Shown one piece after another: positions 31,389 through 35,516 of a DNA stretch of 35,516 bases. The position numbers were made by a program, and so were the translations under genes. The stretch's first letter is position 1. The number at the start of each line of letters is the position of its first letter. This DNA comes from Sphingomonas hankookensis. Its GTDB lineage: Bacteria > Pseudomonadota > Alphaproteobacteria > Sphingomonadales > Sphingomonadaceae. Under the pieces are notes generated by a model that saw only the letters and a program-made list of their open reading frames with translations, did no database searches and had not been told where the DNA came from. The stretch spans positions 1-35,516 of the forward strand of contig NZ_JAKREV010000012.1 in assembly GCF_022664465.1 (NCBI RefSeq), written 5' to 3'.

Positions 31389-33815
31389 CTAAGCACTCAT
31401 GCGCTCAATGTAGAAGGCCATCGGCACCATCGGCAGGTGGTGCTCAGAACTCGACATAAGCAACAGGCGATTAATCGTGTTGTCCTGGATGCCCGTCGGC
31501 GCAAAAACGCAGGAGATTCTGCCTTTATTTCCGACGTCTCCCCGCTTGCGAAGCACCTTCTGGGCGGCTGTGTGCGTGCTGACGAAGCGGGAAGCGAGCC
31601 CCGCCTCGAAATTCGGCCGGGGACCGCGATCTTCGACAGCGGCGAGATACCGGAACATCTCGCCGAACAGCCTGGGGTAGCCCGACAATATGTCCTCCCG
31701 CGCCAACTGAATGATGCGATCCGGGTTGTCGGGAAACAGAAAGGCGGCGTCGGCGAGAATTCCGGCGAGCTGTCTAAAGCGAGCCGGCAGCGCTCCCGCC
31801 CTCGGCCGAGCCGCGCGGAGAATCTCTCGCCAGCGGAAGGCGCTGTCGGTCACGATGGAGGCCCCGGTGGCCTGCGCCAGATACATGGCGATTTCGAAAT
31901 TCGGCCCCTTTTGCATCAGGCGCATCTGGCCGCCGTCCTTGCCGCCGTCGAAGATTCCATCCTGCAACGCCGTCAGCGGGTCTTCCTCCTTCAGCCGCTC
32001 CAACTCGGACCATATTTCAGCAATGCCGGTCGCATCGAGATCGGGAAAATTCTGCCGCAGCCGAGCCTCCTGTGCGTCTCGGGGCCACATCAGCGTGTCG
32101 CGCATGAAGTCGGCACGCATCAAATCTTCCAGCCGCGGCTCTCCGCGCAGGCTTATGTCGATGGCAACGGCGCGCTCCTGCGCCATTGCCATGGTTTCAC
32201 GGCGGAGATGATAGTCGAAGGTCCACGGGTCCGGGATGAGGTTGATCAGTCCGGCGTCCACTAGTGGCATGACGTTGAGGAAGAAGGCCACGGCCTTCAG
32301 AAATTCGAGATGGTAGCTGCGCGGATGCTCTGTCGGCCGGAACTTCTCGGCGATGGTGCCGGCGTGGACGAACGGGGTCTCGACGATCAGCTCGCCGAAA
32401 TAGAGCGACGCACCCAGCGCGAACTCGACTATCGACTGCGGATGGAGCGATCCGGTGTAGACCGCGCGCGAACGACCGTCGGGTTTTGGCAGTAGCGCGA
32501 GCAGATCGGTCTCGAGCGGCCAGAGCGCCTCATAGAGAAAGTATACCTCTTTGATCTGGTCATCGGTCAACTCGCGCCTGACCGCTGTCCAGTCCTTGCC
32601 CGCGTCGAGACCCAGGATCGACAGGATGCCGCGATGAAGGACCAGATTGCGCTCGCGAATGCTGCGTTCTGTCCAGCTGGGTCGCAGCGCGATTGGCCTT
32701 GTCTTGCAACAAATGCGGTAGGGATGTCCCGGCCCGCAGCCACAGGGGGCTCCCAGGGCGAGTTCCTTTGCCGGTGGGACCTTCTTGAGGGCTTCCCGTT
32801 CCTTCTCGGTCCGGCCGTAGGCGTCTTGGTAGCGAACGCTACCGTCTTCGAACCCCAGATAGGTTTCGCCACCGTAATGCCAAAGCTCATCACGGGGCGG
32901 GAGCAGAGTTGCGGCAAGGTCGGCCCATGATCCGCTCGCGTGCTGTTCGGGATAGAGCCATTCGCGCTTGCCGGCAGCGATATGGCGCTGAGCCCGCGCT
33001 TTGAGCACATGGTTGATGCGTGCCACCTCGACGTCGGTCAGCCGCCGCGTGCGTATCATCTTGTCCGTGCGCACTATCGACTGGCGGAAGTTGCGCGCGA
33101 AGATCCGCTTCTCCAGCGGTGGTGCCGACGGATTTTCGGCATATTCGAGATTGGTCAGGATGAGACAGTGGTCACGGCTCATCGGGAACAGGGTCTGCGA
33201 TGCTTTCAGTGCGATCCCCGGATCATGGGGAAAGGCGCACTGGGGCGCTTCGGGCGGTAGGGCGTGATTGTAGATCGTCACCGGATGGTCGGTCAGGAGA
33301 AACTTCACGCCTGCATCCTCGGCGGAGACGATCTCCCGCACGCACTCGGTCCAGATCGTGGTATGGAGCATGCGGATGCCCTGCATCTCCATCATCACCT
33401 CATTCTGATGGAGCGCCGGATATTGCGCCTGCAGCCAGGCCAAGCCCTTCGGGGTCCGCAGCTTCTGGATATCGATATACTCGAAGAAAGCCCCGAAATG
33501 TTCGTGCCAGGCGCTGATGTCGGTCCCCGCGAACGCTCTGACGGCCTGCGATCCTCGCGTGTCGATATCGCCGAACAGCTTCCGCTCGATCTCGTCATTC
33601 ACCTCGGTCAGGAAGAAGGTCGAGTATAGATCGGTCTGAAAGAAGCAGCGCTTCGTCGGCGCGTCGAACAGTGAACGCTCCCGAATGACGCGACCGTCGG
33701 CGAGGACTTTGGTGGGTGGCGTCAGGTCGAGATAGACCAGGGTCGAGCGACCGGGTTCAAGAAAGCCCCGTTGATGCCATTGCGGAACGAAGTGATTGTC
33801 TCTCGTGATCGCCAT
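31389..33815 (-). CDS. DUF4238-domain protein with internal SEC-C zinc motif
   Basis: The 808-residue protein begins ITRDNHFVPQWHQRGFL and later has KFLLTDHPVTIYN, the two hallmarks of DUF4238 (about residues 5-280). Then GAPCGCGPGHPYRICC gives C358, C360, C369 and C370, a SEC-C type zinc motif like that ending SecA. A third region (about 375-808) is helical and unrecognised (LEFLKAVAFFLNVMPLVDAG, MYLAQATGASIVTDSAFRW). DUF4238 genes are frequent in defence islands. The SEC-C motif suggests binding to a ribosome, RNA or protein partner. It is divergent from the DUF5677 gene with about 157 bases between. Confidence 0.82.
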   Translation of the reverse strand: MAITRDNHFVPQWHQRGFLEPGRSTLVYLDLTPPTKVLADGRVIRERSLFDAPTKRCFFQTDLYSTFFLTEVNDEIERKLFGDIDTRGSQAVRAFAGTDISAWHEHFGAFFEYIDIQKLRTPKGLAWLQAQYPALHQNEVMMEMQGIRMLHTTIWTECVREIVSAEDAGVKFLLTDHPVTIYNHALPPEAPQCAFPHDPGIALKASQTLFPMSRDHCLILTNLEYAENPSAPPLEKRIFARNFRQSIVRTDKMIRTRRLTDVEVARINHVLKARAQRHIAAGKREWLYPEQHASGSWADLAATLLPPRDELWHYGGETYLGFEDGSVRYQDAYGRTEKEREALKKVPPAKELALGAPCGCGPGHPYRICCKTRPIALRPSWTERSIRERNLVLHRGILSILGLDAGKDWTAVRRELTDDQIKEVYFLYEALWPLETDLLALLPKPDGRSRAVYTGSLHPQSIVEFALGASLYFGELIVETPFVHAGTIAEKFRPTEHPRSYHLEFLKAVAFFLNVMPLVDAGLINLIPDPWTFDYHLRRETMAMAQERAVAIDISLRGEPRLEDLMRADFMRDTLMWPRDAQEARLRQNFPDLDATGIAEIWSELERLKEEDPLTALQDGIFDGGKDGGQMRLMQKGPNFEIAMYLAQATGASIVTDSAFRWREILRAARPRAGALPARFRQLAGILADAAFLFPDNPDRIIQLAREDILSGYPRLFGEMFRYLAAVEDRGPRPNFEAGLASRFVSTHTAAQKVLRKRGDVGNKGRISCVFAPTGIQDNTINRLLLMSSSEHHLPMVPMAFYIERMSA

Positions 33816-33911
33816 TTGCGATCGCGATCATATAGTCCGAGCGCCAAGCGGACAACGTCGCACCGCTGTTTCTGACGTATGATCTACGATGGCGCGTACT
33901 TCGCCGCGTCA

Positions 33912-33940
33912 TTGTCGTATCCCTTTGGTTCCGCTACATT
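33912..33940 (+). promoter_or_regulatory. Sigma70-like promoter of the DUF5677 gene
   Basis: TTGTCG (33912-33917), a 17-base spacer and TACATT (33935-33940) lie about 33 bases before the start codon. Spacing and boxes fit the housekeeping promoter consensus. Confidence 0.5.
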
Positions 33941-33972
33941 TCCACCCCACTTGAAACAGCAGGAATCGGTTG

Positions 33973-35259
33973 ATGGGTTCGTTGCAATCCCTGCTGGAAG
34001 AGCAACTGGCGACCATGCCGCGAATCATCGCGACGGAGCTTGTACGCGACAAGCTTAAGGCAGCCGGGCATGCCGAGAATGAAAAACTGGTCGAGCAGAT
34101 CGTCGATCAACTGCTTGGTGCCGGCTCTGACGAAGAGGATGGCGACGACAGAGATGTCCTTGAATTCGAGACCGACGAGGAATTCGTGCTCGAATTTACC
34201 GACGCCGATTCCGCGCGCGCGCAGGAATATGTCGACAAGATCAGCGAAACGATACCTGAGCTGATTCACGGCGTGGCTGAGACAGCGGCGGTCAAGATGC
34301 TGCGCCGTTACGAACGCGATTGGGCGACCTGGCGAGACGCGGCGGACATCCAGATGGATCAGTTTCGCTTTAACCTGCAGGCGCGATGGGGAAAGGGCTT
34401 CGACGCGCTTCGCATGCTAATCGAGCTGTCGCGCGACATCGGCACGGACTTCCATCGGCGCGCCAGCCGCTCCCGGTCACGGCGACGTGCGCATCTCAAC
34501 AAGGCGCTCTCCCATCTCCATGTCCGTGCCATCCAGATTGCGTCCGAGATTATGGTGCTGATGGAGAATGGCTATGCCGACGGCGCCATGGCGCGGTGGC
34601 GCACGCTGCACGAGGCCGCCTGCGTTGCGATGGTGCTCGGCGATGGCGGCGAAATGCTGGCCGAACGCTATCTGGCGCATGAAATCGTCGAGGCGAAGAA
34701 GGGGCTGGGGCAATATCAGCAGTGCCACCCCAAGCTCGGCTATGCCCCATTCTCAAAACGCGCGGCCGCGCGGATCCAGCGCGATTATGCCGAAGCGATC
34801 AGCCGTTACGGCAAGGAATTCGGCGGCGACTATGGCTGGGTCGCGGCGCATCTCGGGAACCCCAAGCCAAATTTCAGCAATATCGAGGATGCCGCCGGAC
34901 GGGCGATGATGCGCTCGCACTACAAGATGGCGAGTCATAATGTGCATGCGAGCACCAAGGGCATCGCCTATCGGCTCGGATCGCTGGACCCGCACTATGC
35001 CGTGATCGCGGGGGCCAGCAATGTCGGCTTCGTCGAGCCCGGCCAGAATCTGGCCTTGAGCCTCATGCACATCACCATGCTGTTGCTGCCGACGTCGTGG
35101 ACGCTCGACAAGATCGCGCAACTGATAGCGCTCAACAAGCTGCATGACCGCATTCCGCGTGCGCTCGCGCAGTCCGAGCGGACGATCGCCAAAGACGAGA
35201 AGGCGATCCGCGAGGCCGCTGTGGCTCGCCGTTCGAAGCGCTCGCGCGCAAAACCCTGA
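33973..35259 (+). CDS. DUF5677 family protein
   Basis: The 428-residue protein matches DUF5677 in its second half: HLNKALSHLHVRAIQIASEI, then GYADGAMARWRTLHEAACVA, AHEIVEAKKGLGQYQ, and a later ASHNVHASTKGI segment. The family is helical, of unknown function, and common near defence and mobile genes. The N-terminal 130 residues are charged and acidic (SDEEDGDDRDVLEFETDEEF), like a flexible partner-binding arm. The C-terminus is basic (RSKRSRAKP). The start is ATG 33973, with AGGA about ten bases upstream; TTG one codon earlier is unnecessary. It is divergent from the DUF4238 gene, so the two could be functionally linked. Confidence 0.82.
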   Translation: MGSLQSLLEEQLATMPRIIATELVRDKLKAAGHAENEKLVEQIVDQLLGAGSDEEDGDDRDVLEFETDEEFVLEFTDADSARAQEYVDKISETIPELIHGVAETAAVKMLRRYERDWATWRDAADIQMDQFRFNLQARWGKGFDALRMLIELSRDIGTDFHRRASRSRSRRRAHLNKALSHLHVRAIQIASEIMVLMENGYADGAMARWRTLHEAACVAMVLGDGGEMLAERYLAHEIVEAKKGLGQYQQCHPKLGYAPFSKRAAARIQRDYAEAISRYGKEFGGDYGWVAAHLGNPKPNFSNIEDAAGRAMMRSHYKMASHNVHASTKGIAYRLGSLDPHYAVIAGASNVGFVEPGQNLALSLMHITMLLLPTSWTLDKIAQLIALNKLHDRIPRALAQSERTIAKDEKAIREAAVARRSKRSRAKP

Positions 35260-35389
35260 GCGCGACCGCTACGCCGCGCTCGATCCGACGCCGCTGCCTC
35301 ATGGCAGTTGGCCTATGCTCGCTGCTGATCGCGCGCCAGCTGTCGATGGAGGGCGGCCGACCCCTCTTGCGGGGCACGCCATACATCAC

Positions 35390-35516
35390 TGACGTCCCCC
35401 CTGTTTTTTAGTCCATTTTGAGCGAGAGTTTTCCGGCCTTGAGAAGCCTTCGGGCAAGGAGCTGGAAATGAGAAAATCTAGGTACACGGACGAGCAGATT
35501 GCGTTCGCGCTGAAGC
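35390..35516 (+). mobile_element. Left end of an IS3-family insertion sequence
   Basis: From 35390 the sequence TGACGTCCCCC, then CTGTTTTTTAGTCC, resembles the left terminal repeat of IS3-family elements (TGACCTGCCCCCTG type). An orfA-like gene starts 78 bases in. The element runs off the window. Confidence 0.7.
35468..35516 (+). CDS. IS3-family transposase OrfA, N-terminal fragment (partial)
   Basis: ATG 35468 follows AAGGAG and reads MRKSRYTDEQIAFALK to the window edge. This is the standard beginning of IS3-family OrfA helix-turn-helix proteins (RxxRYTEEQI-FALKQ). OrfA binds the element ends and is normally joined to OrfB by programmed frameshifting. Only 16 residues are seen, so integrity is unknown. 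Confidence 0.85.
   Translation, partial: MRKSRYTDEQIAFALK

Noticed and set aside
1..35516. CRISPR arrays, rRNA genes and replication-origin iterons
   Set aside because: No regularly spaced repeats, no rRNA-like sequence, and no iteron cluster or Rep gene were seen.

Overview
The window is high-GC DNA with the gene style of an alphaproteobacterium, most likely a sphingomonad (Sphingomonas, Sphingobium or Novosphingobium). This rests on a Ros/MucR-type regulator, a DUF3768 gene, IS66, IS481, IS5 and IS3 insertion sequences, and intergenic tracts carrying GGTCGTTCGTTCA-like motifs. The assignment is inferred from gene content, not from a marker gene. The window opens inside the right end of an IS66-family element and closes inside the left end of an IS3-family element. 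It reads as a patchwork accessory region (genomic island or plasmid).

1-5.8 kb is a metabolic and regulatory block: an AraC regulator, an O-methyltransferase overlapping a siderophore-interacting-type flavoreductase, an alpha/beta hydrolase divergent from an HxlR regulator, and an SDR oxidoreductase divergent from a TetR regulator with a perfect 9-1-9 operator between them. 5.8-6.9 kb is a decayed IS481 copy flanked by a CTAG duplication. 6.9-7.45 kb is a strikingly AT-rich islet with a small gene that has a very acidic tail. 7.5-9.0 kb is a P4-type integrase with a repeat-rich upstream region. 9.7-10.1 kb is an IS5 fragment.

10.2-17.5 kb looks like a defence or conflict cluster. It has a protein with a HEPN-type RNxxxH motif, a secreted protein, an overlapping two-gene unit whose second product resembles ImmA/IrrE (M78) but with an eroded zinc motif, and a reverse transcriptase overlapping a PD-(D/E)XK nuclease. 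The RT gene is preceded by a strong hairpin and the nuclease gene is followed by a small ORF broken by an amber codon. The RT-nuclease unit is the best candidate for a little-described antiviral system.

17.7-22.3 kb is plasmid or integrative-element-like: a membrane protein, an exported protein, a papain-like peptidase overlapping DUF3768, a minimal tyrosine recombinase, a small coiled-coil protein and a MucR-like regulator that lacks cysteine in the expected zinc site. At its left edge is an 11-6-11 inverted repeat shaped like a tyrosine-recombinase core site.

22.8-35.3 kb is a second defence-like cluster: a HEPN protein convergent with a DUF2971-like protein, a protein ending in a UvrD/PcrA-type Tudor domain, a tyrosine-recombinase remnant, an Mrr-nuclease/STAND NTPase, a possible HEPN relative followed by a nuclease-like protein, a DUF4238 protein with a SEC-C zinc motif, and a divergent DUF5677 protein. 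No rRNA, convincing tRNA or CRISPR array was seen.
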